Program-made: the position numbers and the translations under genes | The notes under the pieces: model-generated | What the model was told of the DNA's origin: nothing | Database searches by the model: none | Seen by the model: only the letters and a program-made list of their open reading frames with translations | In this document: piece after piece, positions 1 through 7,946 of the stretch | Layout of the letters: every line of letters begins with the position of its first letter | How positions within the stretch are numbered: position 1 is the first letter of the stretch | Source of the DNA: Candidatus Limnocylindria bacterium | Lineage (GTDB): Bacteria > Chloroflexota > Limnocylindria > QHBO01 | Length of the DNA stretch: 21,412 nt | Reading direction: 5' to 3' | Assembly (NCBI GenBank): GCA_030146365.1 | Contig: JASLBU010000221.1 | Span: forward strand, 1-21,412

Positions 1-1236
1 CTCGCTCGATCGCCGGAGCAGCTGGTCGCCAGCAACGCCGCCACGAGCGTCGGCGAGGGGATCGGCGTGCTCCTCGGCCCGGCGCTCGGCGCGGTGCTCC
101 TCGCCACCGGTGGCGTGACGCTCGGCTTCGTCGGCCCGGCGATGGGGTTTGCGGCCGCCGCGCTCATCGTGGTGAGCATCCAGACGCCGGGTGCTCGGAC
201 GCCTCCACCGACTCCCGGCACGTCCACCGCCGTCCGAGAGCTCCTGGGCGGGTTCGCCGGCCTGCGCCGCTACGGGGCCGCACGCCTGCTCGTGGCGCTG
301 TTCGCGGCGCAGACGTTCGTCCGCGGGCTGCTCACCGTGCTTCTCGTGGCGGCCGCGATCGAGCTGCTCCGCCTCGGGGAGGCGGGCGTCGGCTACCTGA
401 ACTCCGCGCTCGGGGCCGGCGGCCTCGTCGGCGCGGTCGCGCTGCTGGGGGTCATCGGACGGCAGCGCCTTGGTGGAACGCTCAGCGTCGCGCTCGCGGC
501 CTGGGGCCTGCCCATCGCGCTCATCGGCATCGCGCCGGTCGTGTGGGTCGCCTTCCCGCTGCTCGGTGCCATCGGCGTCGCGAACGCGGTGCTCGACGTC
601 TCCGGCTTCACGCTCCTCCAGCGGCTCGTGCCGCACGCCCTGCGCGCCCGGGTGTTCGGCGCATTCGAGGGCATCGTCGCGCTCACCTTCGCCGTCGGGT
701 CGCTCGTCGCGGCGCCGATCGTGGATCTCGTCGGCCTGCGGGCCGCGCTGGTGGTCGCGGGGTCGTTGCTGCCCGTGATCGCGATCGCCAGCGCGGGCGC
801 CGTCCGCCGTGCCGATGCCGCGGCCATCGTGCCGCACGGCCAGGTTGCCCTCCTGCGCGGCGTACCGCTGTTCGCCCCGCTGTCGATGGTCGTGATCGAG
901 CAGCTGGCGGCAAGCATGGAGCCGGTTCGCTACCCGGCCGGGACTTCAGTCGTCGTGCAGGGAGAGCCCGGAGATGCGTACTACCTCGTCGCCGCCGGAC
1001 GTGCCGACGTGCTGCGTGACGGGGACAGGATCGCGTCCGTCGGCCCCGGCGACGGGTTCGGCGAGATCGCGCTGCTGGACGACCGGCCCCGCACGGCCAC
1101 GGTCGCCGTTCAGGAGCCGATGGAGGGCTACCGGCTGCCGCGGGACGCGTTCCTCGAGGCGGTGACGGGCAGCGCCCAGAGTGCGGCGGTGGCTGCGGGG
1201 CTGGTCGCGGCCCGGGTCTCCGGCCTGCGGCAGTGA
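1..1236 (+). CDS. MFS transporter fused to a C-terminal cyclic-nucleotide-binding domain (5' partial)
   Basis: The reading frame is open from base 1, so the N-terminus lies upstream; 411 residues are visible. The first three quarters are Ala/Leu/Val/Gly-rich membrane segments with short charged loops, as in major facilitator superfamily permeases. A visible stretch near the left edge (SPEQLVASNAATSVGEG) resembles the central part of MFS drug-efflux-type proteins. From about nt 850 the protein becomes soluble and matches the cNMP-binding fold: a PAGTSVVVQGEPGD segment, then a phosphate-binding cassette at nt 1057-1104 (FGEIALLDDRPRTATV) that keeps the Glu and Arg contacting a cyclic nucleotide in CRP-like domains. 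The substrate cannot be told. The domain may gate transport by ligand, but that is inference. The next gene starts 73 bp downstream. Confidence 0.85.
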   Translation, partial: LARSPEQLVASNAATSVGEGIGVLLGPALGAVLLATGGVTLGFVGPAMGFAAAALIVVSIQTPGARTPPPTPGTSTAVRELLGGFAGLRRYGAARLLVALFAAQTFVRGLLTVLLVAAAIELLRLGEAGVGYLNSALGAGGLVGAVALLGVIGRQRLGGTLSVALAAWGLPIALIGIAPVVWVAFPLLGAIGVANAVLDVSGFTLLQRLVPHALRARVFGAFEGIVALTFAVGSLVAAPIVDLVGLRAALVVAGSLLPVIAIASAGAVRRADAAAIVPHGQVALLRGVPLFAPLSMVVIEQLAASMEPVRYPAGTSVVVQGEPGDAYYLVAAGRADVLRDGDRIASVGPGDGFGEIALLDDRPRTATVAVQEPMEGYRLPRDAFLEAVTGSAQSAAVAAGLVAARVSGLRQ

Positions 1237-1295
1237 CTGCGAACCGGCCCTACACTGACGCCTTCGCACGCCGGCGCTTTGACCGGCCGACGCAG

Positions 1296-1301
1296 AGGAG
1301 G
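1296..1301 (+). promoter_or_regulatory. Strong Shine-Dalgarno of the IDH gene, within a small inverted repeat
   Basis: AGGAGG lies 8 nt before the ATG at 1310, a near-ideal ribosome-binding site that fixes the start. GGAG at 1297-1300 is complementary to CTCC at 1305-1308 with a GTTC loop, so a 4-bp hairpin could cover the site. A TACACT hexamer at 1251-1256 could be a -10 element, but I see no convincing -35 for it. Confidence 0.6.
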
Positions 1302-1309
1302 TTCCTCCG

Positions 1310-2323
1310 ATGAGCTACGCGGTCACGCTCATTCCCGGCGACGGCATCGGCCCGGAGCTCGCCGACGCGACGAAGGTGGTGCTGGCGGCGACCGGCATCC
1401 AATTCGACTGGGATGTCCAGCAGGCCGGCGAGTCGACCATCGCCAGCGAGGGCACTCCGCTGCCGGACCGCGTGCTCGAGTCCATCCGCGACAACGGCGT
1501 GGGACTCAAGGGACCGATCACCACGCCGGTCGGATCGGGATTCCGGTCGGTGAACGTGGCGCTGCGGAAGGAGCTGGAGCTCTACGCGAACGTGCGGCCG
1601 GCACGCAGCATGGCGGGGGTGGAGTCCCGTTACGAGGACGTCGATCTCCTGATCGTGCGCGAGAACACCGAGGACCTCTACGCGGGCGTCGAGCACATGG
1701 TGGGCCCGGATGCCGCCGAGAGCATCAAGATCATCACGCGCTCCGCGAGCCAGCGCATCGCGCGCTACGCGTTCGAGTACGCGGTGAAGAACGGTCGCCG
1801 CAAGGTCACCGCGGTCCACAAGGCGAACATCATGAAGCTGTCCGACGGGCTCTTCCTGGAGAGCTGCGGGCAGGTGGCCGCCGAGTACGCCGGCCGGGTG
1901 GAGTTCGAGGACCGCATCGTCGACAACATGTGCATGCAACTGGTGCAGAAGCCCGACCTCTACGACGTCCTCGTGTTGCCGAACCTGTACGGCGACATCG
2001 TCAGCGACCTCGCTGCCGGCCTGGTCGGCGGCCTGGGTGTCGCTCCCGGCGCCAACATCGGTGAGAGGGCGGCGGTGTTCGAGCCCGTCCACGGTTCGGC
2101 GCCGAAGTATGCCGGGCAGGACAAGGCCAATCCCACGGCACTGATCCTGTCGGCCGCCCTGATGCTCCGGCACCTCGGCGAGGTCGAGGCGGCGGATGCG
2201 GTGGAGGCCGCGGTGCGCGGCGTGATCGCCGACGGCGAGACCGTCACGTACGACCTCGGCGGTTCGGCCGGCACGCGCGCCTTCGGGGAGGCGGTCGCCG
2301 CTCGCGTGAGGGACGCGGCCTGA
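1310..2323 (+). CDS. icd: Isocitrate dehydrogenase, short form
   Basis: This 337-aa enzyme of the isocitrate/isopropylmalate dehydrogenase family probably oxidises and decarboxylates isocitrate to 2-oxoglutarate in the TCA cycle. The N-terminal GDGIGPE, the substrate segment S80-V-N82-V-A-L-R86, R96, R117 (VRENTE), Y124, K171 (HKANI), and the metal aspartates D229 and D233 (YGDIVSD) are all present. Ser-x-Asn before LR is the isocitrate pattern, and overall similarity to the catalytic subunit of NAD-type IDH is strong. The coenzyme loop instead reads HGSAPKYAGQDK: K266 and Y267 are the residues at the E. coli NADP-specificity positions 344 and 345, and Y314 matches Tyr391, while the Arg395 position is Gly. 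NADP or dual use is therefore possible. The length is that of NAD-IDH and IPMDH rather than the ~416-aa E. coli enzyme. The next genes encode complex II, which fits a TCA role. 3-Isopropylmalate or homoisocitrate dehydrogenase is a less likely alternative. Confidence 0.88.
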   Translation: MSYAVTLIPGDGIGPELADATKVVLAATGIQFDWDVQQAGESTIASEGTPLPDRVLESIRDNGVGLKGPITTPVGSGFRSVNVALRKELELYANVRPARSMAGVESRYEDVDLLIVRENTEDLYAGVEHMVGPDAAESIKIITRSASQRIARYAFEYAVKNGRRKVTAVHKANIMKLSDGLFLESCGQVAAEYAGRVEFEDRIVDNMCMQLVQKPDLYDVLVLPNLYGDIVSDLAAGLVGGLGVAPGANIGERAAVFEPVHGSAPKYAGQDKANPTALILSAALMLRHLGEVEAADAVEAAVRGVIADGETVTYDLGGSAGTRAFGEAVAARVRDAA

Positions 2324-2324
2324 C

Positions 2325-2345
2325 CCGGGTCCTGCGGGCACCCGG
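2325..2345 (+). terminator. Inverted repeat after icd, possible terminator
   Basis: CCGGGT (2325-2330) and ACCCGG (2340-2345) form a perfect 6-bp stem with a 9-nt loop, starting two bases after the icd stop. No T-tract follows, so intrinsic termination is uncertain. Its position between icd and sdhC fits a transcription-unit boundary. Confidence 0.35.
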
Positions 2346-2355
2346 CGCGCAGCGG

Positions 2356-2361
2356 TAGAAT
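2356..2361 (+). promoter_or_regulatory. Possible -10 element upstream of sdhC
   Basis: TAGAAT lies 50 bp before the sdhC start, just downstream of the inverted repeat that follows icd. No clear TTGACA-like -35 is seen 16-18 bp upstream, so the call is weak. It is one of several TAnnnT hexamers placed ahead of transcription units in this window. Confidence 0.3.
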
Positions 2362-2411
2362 CAGTGAGCCGCTAGTTCTGCGCCGCCCCCGTCGGTCGGT
2401 GCCCCCGTGGA

Positions 2412-2798
2412 GTGAGCTCACGCTTGATCAACCTGTTCGGGTATCGCGTCTCGTGGGCGCAGCTGGCCTGGTTCGGCCATCGCGCCAGCGGCCTCGGGGT
2501 GCTGTTCTACCTGTTCATGCACATCGTCGAGACCTCGACGGTGCTGCTCGGCCCTGAGGTCTACGACGCCGCGGTCGGCATCTTCAAGAACCTGCCGGCC
2601 CGTATCGGCGAGGTGGTGCTGATGGCCGCGGTCGTCTATCACGCGCTGAACGGGCTGCGCGTGATCGCGATGGACTTCTGGCCGAGCCTGACCGTCTACT
2701 ACCGGCCGCTCACCTACGGCGTGATCGCCGCCACAGTGATCAGCATGATCCCGCTCGGCCTCATCATGCTGCGCCCGTTCGCCCCGTGGGGATCCTGA
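2412..2798 (+). CDS. sdhC: Succinate dehydrogenase cytochrome b subunit (SdhC)
   Basis: This 128-aa membrane anchor of complex II helps bind haem and quinone and holds the SdhAB catalytic unit on the membrane. It has three hydrophobic helices (about 25-45, 65-85 and 103-122). The family signatures HR-x-SG (H23, R24) and YHALNGLRVIAMDF are present; H77 is at the position of the haem-ligating His84 of E. coli SdhC, and H37 is another helix histidine. The GTG at 2412 gives the N-terminus MSSRLINLFGYR. A TTG at 2424 is an alternative, with GGAG at 2409-2412 better placed for it. sdhD follows 4 bp after the stop. This gene opens a four-gene sdhCDAB operon. Confidence 0.88.
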   Translation: MSSRLINLFGYRVSWAQLAWFGHRASGLGVLFYLFMHIVETSTVLLGPEVYDAAVGIFKNLPARIGEVVLMAAVVYHALNGLRVIAMDFWPSLTVYYRPLTYGVIAATVISMIPLGLIMLRPFAPWGS

Positions 2799-2802
2799 GT
2801 TC

Positions 2803-3248
2803 ATGACCGCGAACGCCAGGCGCCCGCGCGTCATCTACGCCAACCCGTCACGCTCCGCGCGCTCCAGGCCGGAGGCCTCCGGCAGCGAGCGCTTCTGGTG
2901 GTACTTCATGCGGCTCTCCGGCCTGGCCCTGGTGTTCCTGGTGCTCGGCCACATGCTGATCATGCACGTGCTCGTGGAGCTTTCCGGCAGCGAGATCGAC
3001 TTCGCGTTCGTGCAGAGCCGATGGGGCTCGCCGTTCTGGCGAATCTACGACTTCCTGCTCCTCGTGCTGGCGTTCATCCACGGCGCCAACGGCGCGCGGG
3101 TCGTCATCGCCGACTACGTGGCGCACCGGGGAGCGAGGAGCCTGATCATCGGCTTCCTGCTCGTCGTCAGCGCCATCTGGCTCGTGCTCGGCATGGCGAT
3201 CATCGTCTTCTTCGACCCCGGCGCCCACTCCGTCGGCGGGCCGTTGGG

Positions 3249-3252
<4 letters not shown>
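2803..3252 (+). CDS. sdhD: Succinate dehydrogenase membrane anchor subunit (SdhD)
   Basis: This 149-aa protein is the second complex II membrane anchor. A basic N-terminal tail of about 28 residues precedes three hydrophobic helices (about 35-58, 82-103 and 112-136). H50 and H54 lie in helix 1, and helix 2 ends in FIHGANGARVVIADY, with H93 in the H-G-x-x-G-x-R signature of SdhD anchors. The final residues (AHSVGGPLG) are polar. The ATG is 4 bp after the sdhC stop, and the 3' end overlaps the sdhA start as ATGA, which indicates translational coupling. Which histidines ligate haem cannot be decided from sequence alone. Confidence 0.85.
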
Positions 3253-5039
<1,787 letters not shown>

Positions 5040-5042
5040 CCG

Positions 5043-5747
5043 ATGGACGTCCAGCTGCGCATCCGACGCTACAACCCGGAGGCTGACAGCGCGCCTCACT
5101 GGGAGGAGTACCGGGTCGAGGCGGAGCCGACCGACCGCGTGCTCGACCTGCTGCACCAGGTGAAGTGGTACCAGGACGGCACGCTGACCTTCAGGCGCTC
5201 CTGCGCGCACGGCGTGTGCGGCTCGGACGCGATGCTCATCAACGGCCGCAACCGGCTCGCCTGCGAGTACCTCGTCAAGGACGCCGGCTCGAAGATCACC
5301 GTCGAGGCGATCCGCGGAATGCCGGTCGTCAAGGACCTCCTCGTCGACATGGAGCCCTTCTGGGACTCCTACAAGCAGGTGATGCCGTTCCTCGTGAACG
5401 ACGAGGTGCCCGATGACGGCAAGGAGCGGCGCCAGTCGCAGGCCGACCGCGACCGGTACGAGGACACGAGTCGCTGCATCCTGTGCGCCGCGTGCACGAC
5501 GAGCTGCCCGGTCTTCTGGTCGGACCAGTCGTATGTGGGCCCGGCGGCCATCGTCAACGCCCATCGGTTCATCGTGGACTCGCGCGACACCGCGAAGCAG
5601 GAGCGGCTGGAGATCATGGCCGACCCCGATGGGGTGTGGCGCTGCCGGACCACCTTCAACTGCGTCGAAGCGTGTCCGCGGGACATCAAGATCACCAAGG
5701 CGATCCTCGAGGTGACGAACGAGATCGGCAAGGCCGGGCTGCGTTGA
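5043..5747 (+). CDS. sdhB: Succinate dehydrogenase iron-sulfur subunit (SdhB)
   Basis: This 234-aa protein relays electrons from SdhA FAD to quinone through three Fe-S clusters. The [2Fe-2S] ligands are C54, C59, D62 and C74; Asp in the third place also occurs in E. coli SdhB. The C-terminal ferredoxin domain has C145-x2-C148-x2-C151 plus C211 for [4Fe-4S], and C155, C201 and C207 for [3Fe-4S]. W159, after PVF, matches the quinone-site tryptophan region. The [3Fe-4S] pattern and the two-gene membrane anchor favour succinate dehydrogenase over fumarate reductase, though the family cannot always be split by sequence. The stop codon is shared with the TTG start of the next gene. Confidence 0.96.
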   Translation: MDVQLRIRRYNPEADSAPHWEEYRVEAEPTDRVLDLLHQVKWYQDGTLTFRRSCAHGVCGSDAMLINGRNRLACEYLVKDAGSKITVEAIRGMPVVKDLLVDMEPFWDSYKQVMPFLVNDEVPDDGKERRQSQADRDRYEDTSRCILCAACTTSCPVFWSDQSYVGPAAIVNAHRFIVDSRDTAKQERLEIMADPDGVWRCRTTFNCVEACPRDIKITKAILEVTNEIGKAGLR

Positions 5748-6184
5748 GGCTGGTCATCCACACCGATGGCGCCGCGCGCGGCAATCCGGGCCCGGCGGGT
5801 GCGGGCGCGATCCTGCGTGATGCCGCGGACGGGACCACCGTCGCCGAGCTCGCCCAGCCGCTCGGCCGCGCCACGAACAACGTCGCGGAGTGGACGGCGG
5901 TTCGGCTCGCGCTCGAGGAGGCGCGCAGGCTCGGCGCGACGCACGTGGACGTGCGCATGGACTCCGAGCTGGTCGCACGCCAGATCACGGGCATCTACCG
6001 CGTGAAGCACCCCGACCTCAAGCCGATCCACGCGGCCACCATGGAACTGCTCCGCGGCTTTGCCGGCTATACGATCGGTCATGTGCCCCGGGAGCTGAAC
6101 AAGGACGCCGACCGCCTGTCGAACGTGGCCATCGACGGCGGGGGAGTGGCAGCCGATGACGGGGCCCGTCTCACTTCGCGCTGA
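5744..6184 (+). CDS. Ribonuclease HI family protein
   Basis: The 146-aa product has the RNase H fold and would cut the RNA strand of RNA-DNA hybrids. The four acidic catalytic residues are visible: D8 (HTDGAARGNPGPAG), E49 (NNVAEW), D73 (RMDSEL) and D123 (NKDADRLSN). The GNPGPAG form is typical of the compact RNase HI variants of Gram-positive bacteria and archaea (YpdQ-like or the N-domain of Rv2228c) rather than E. coli RnhA. The start is TTG at 5744, within a TTGA overlap with the sdhB stop; there is no in-frame ATG or GTG before the conserved strand, and the Shine-Dalgarno is weak, so coupling to sdhB translation is likely. The last ten codons overlap the next gene. Confidence 0.88.
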   Translation: MRLVIHTDGAARGNPGPAGAGAILRDAADGTTVAELAQPLGRATNNVAEWTAVRLALEEARRLGATHVDVRMDSELVARQITGIYRVKHPDLKPIHAATMELLRGFAGYTIGHVPRELNKDADRLSNVAIDGGGVAADDGARLTSR

Positions 6185-7121
6185 GCGCTCCGGGCCGGCC
6201 GCCGCGCGACGGGTGGCCGCGATGCTGGCGGTCCTGCTGGCGGCCGGCTGCGCCAGCGCACCCGATGGATCACGCGGGCCGACCACCGTGGCTGGCACGC
6301 CGCATGAGGCGCCATCGGCGACAGTGACGGCTGCCTCCTCCACGGCAGCACCGAGCGCAACCCCGGGCGCAACGCCGGTCGCCACGTCCACGCCCGCGTC
6401 CCCGCCGAGCGCGCCGACCGGCGGCGTCTACCTGGCCCTCGGCGACTCGATCACATTCGGCATCGGGGTGCCGCAGCCACGGCGCAACGGCTACGTCGCC
6501 CGCGTGACCGAGGCGCTGGACGACGCCGAGCCGCCGGTGACGGAGTCCCGAGTGTTCGCGGTGCCCGGCGAGACGGCGACCGGCTTCCTCGAGCGGCGGC
6601 TCGACGACGTGGTTACAGCCATCGAAGAGCTCGGCCCGCGGGTGCGGCTGGTGACGATCGGGCTCGGCGCCAACGAGCTGCTGCGCGCCCGTCGAGATCG
6701 CGCCTGCGTCTCCAACCCGGGAGGCGAGGAGTGCGCCGTCGTGGTCCAGCGGGCCGGCATCGCGGCCACCGACGCGCTCCGCACGGTCGTCACCGCTGTC
6801 CAGGCAGCCCTCGAGGCCAACGGCGCCGCGCCGCGCATCGCCCTGCTCGCGTACTACAACCCGGACGCGGAGCCGCTGGCGTCCGCCGCGGTCGCCGGGG
6901 CAGATGGCGTCGTCTCGTGCCAGGCCGGGGACGTGGCCCCCGGACTGGACGATCGGATCGCCTGTGTTGCAGAGGAACGGGCGGTCATCCTGGTGGACCT
7001 GTATGCCGCATTCGTGGGCAGAGAGCCGGAGCTGACGCGCATTCGCGCCGGCGACGTTCACCCGAATGCGGCCGGGTACCAGGTCATCGCCGAGCAGATC
7101 CTGGCGGCGGTCGGAAGCTGA
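6156..7121 (+). CDS. SGNH/GDSL-family lipoprotein hydrolase
   Basis: This is a 321-aa secreted lipoprotein. Arginines at the N-terminus precede a hydrophobic stretch and the lipobox LLAAGC, with lipidated C32. Residues 34-88 are a Ser/Thr/Pro/Ala linker that would hold the enzyme away from the membrane. The catalytic domain shows SGNH block I GDSITFG (nucleophile S98), a Gly block near residue 138, block III GLGAN (N173) and block V DVHP (D300, H302). Four cysteines in the domain (such as ACVSNPGGEEC) could form disulfides. The substrate is unknown; esterase, lipase or polysaccharide deacetylase are all possible. GGGGGAG at 6139-6145 is 10 nt before this ATG, supporting a start inside the RNase H gene (29-bp overlap). 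A later ATG at 6222 would shorten the signal peptide's n-region. Confidence 0.82.
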   Translation: MTGPVSLRAERSGPAAARRVAAMLAVLLAAGCASAPDGSRGPTTVAGTPHEAPSATVTAASSTAAPSATPGATPVATSTPASPPSAPTGGVYLALGDSITFGIGVPQPRRNGYVARVTEALDDAEPPVTESRVFAVPGETATGFLERRLDDVVTAIEELGPRVRLVTIGLGANELLRARRDRACVSNPGGEECAVVVQRAGIAATDALRTVVTAVQAALEANGAAPRIALLAYYNPDAEPLASAAVAGADGVVSCQAGDVAPGLDDRIACVAEERAVILVDLYAAFVGREPELTRIRAGDVHPNAAGYQVIAEQILAAVGS

Positions 7122-7125
7122 CGCG

Positions 7126-7155
7126 TTGGGATCCTGTCGGGGCCTGCGCTACACT
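7126..7155 (+). promoter_or_regulatory. Promoter of rnpB
   Basis: TTGGGA (7126-7131) and TACACT (7150-7155) are 18 bp apart. The predicted start, 6-7 bp past the -10, coincides with the first base of the RNase P P1 helix at 7161. It begins right after the stop of the SGNH gene. Confidence 0.6.
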
Positions 7156-7160
7156 CATGG

Positions 7161-7488
7161 CCCTGGAGGCGGCCGGACGGCCGCGGGCGCATCGGTCGAA
7201 AGGCCGCGTCCGAGGAAAGTCCGAGCTCCAACGAGCAGGCCAGCGGGTAACACCCGTCCGCCGTGAGGCGAGGACCAGCGCCACAGTGACGATGTCCTGC
7301 GGTTCGCCGGAGGAAGTGAAACGCGGCAAGCTCTGGCCGGAGCAAGACCGAATAGGGGAGCGCAAGGCGGCTTCGGCCGCAGCAGGTGGCTCACTCAGCT
7401 CCCGGGTAGGTCGCATAGATGGATGGCCGTCCGTGACCGATGGAAGCATCGTTCACGACAGAACTCGGCTTACAGGCCGCCTCCGGGG
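7161..7488 (+). ncRNA. rnpB: RNase P RNA, bacterial class A
   Basis: This is the catalytic RNA that trims 5' leaders from pre-tRNAs. P1 is formed by 7161-7174 with 7475-7488, 14 pairs including one G-U. The universal core is present: GAGGAAAGTCCGAGCTCC at 7212-7229, a CAGCGCCACAG segment near 7277, AGCAAGACCGAATAGGGG near 7341, and ACAGAACTCGGCTTACAGG at 7458-7476. Within P4, CCGAG (7221-7225) pairs with CTCGG (7464-7468), a compensated A-U change from the usual CCGGG/CCCGG. A GCGGC-TTCG-GCCGC hairpin (7367-7380) sits where P17 is expected. The tRNA-CCA-binding loop reads GGC (7325-7327) instead of GGU. At about 328 nt it is compact. No T-rich terminator is seen after 7488. Confidence 0.95.
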
Positions 7489-7519
7489 ACGACCGTCGCA
7501 CCACACCGCCAGGAGGGGT

Positions 7520-7756
7520 TCAGTCCTCGTCCTCGCGCCAGACCGAGCGAGCGGTGCAGGCGTTGCAGATGGGCCGCGCTTGCTCCATGGAGCCGAGGGG
7601 CAGCGGATGCTCGAAGCCGCCGAGCAGGCACGTGACCTCGACGCCAGCCTGGTCCCCCGGCACGATGGCGACGTGGCGCACCGAGCAGCGACGGATGCGA
7701 CCGGATCGCGGGATCGGTCGGCGCTTCGAGCTTCCCTCGATCGGGTTGAGCGCCAT
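7520..7756 (-). CDS. Small Cys/His (possible zinc-binding) protein, unknown function
   Basis: I do not recognise this 78-aa protein. It has a basic N-terminus (residues 11-23) and then C24-x3-H28, C43, H50 and a C64-x2-C67 knuckle in PICNACTAR, ending in an acidic tail. Such spacing could bind one zinc ion. Codon third positions are strongly G/C, as in its neighbours, and AGAGG sits 8 nt before the ATG, so it is probably a real gene. It runs opposite to its neighbours and converges on rnpB, with only 31 bp between the two 3' ends. Alternatives are a spurious frame in GC-rich DNA (less likely given the ribosome-binding site and ordered Cys pattern) or a nucleic-acid-binding regulator. Confidence 0.65.
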   Translation of the reverse strand: MALNPIEGSSKRRPIPRSGRIRRCSVRHVAIVPGDQAGVEVTCLLGGFEHPLPLGSMEQARPICNACTARSVWREDED

Positions 7757-7806
7757 GAGTGGTGCCTCTGAGTCGGTGCGGGTGACGCGCGGTGCGGTAG
7801 CACGTC

Positions 7807-7836
7807 AGGGTAGGCAGCGGCGCGGGCGAGGAACAA
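7807..7836 (-). promoter_or_regulatory. Possible promoter of the 78-aa Cys/His gene
   Basis: On the - strand, TTGTTC (7836-7831) and TACCCT (7812-7807) are spaced 18 bp apart, and transcription would start about 45 bp before the ATG at 7756. A TGGTACCA palindrome (7845-7852) lies just upstream. The 190-bp divergent gap 7757-7946 holds this candidate and one for the opposite strand. Confidence 0.35.
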
Positions 7837-7899
7837 TGGCGCGTTGGTACCATCGGCGCCTGCCCGGGCGAGGCGTCGCGATGGCCGTGGGGCGCACGC

Positions 7900-7905
7900 T
7901 AGACT
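7900..7905 (+). promoter_or_regulatory. Possible -10 element upstream of the 318-aa membrane protein gene
   Basis: TAGACT lies 41 bp before the GTG start at 7947. No good -35 hexamer is seen 16-18 bp upstream. The same TAGACT occurs at 13177-13182, where the preceding TGA would make it an extended -10. Confidence 0.25.
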
Positions 7906-7946
7906 CCGCATCCGGGTGACCGGGATTCCACGAACGAGGGCCGGCG

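Noticed and set aside
6731..7771. A + strand open frame running from the SGNH gene through rnpB
   Set aside because: It crosses a structured RNA gene and overlaps the SGNH domain out of frame; no family features are visible.
7845..7852. TGGTACCA palindrome as an operator in the divergent gap
   Set aside because: An 8-bp palindrome is expected by chance at this scale and there is no second copy nearby.
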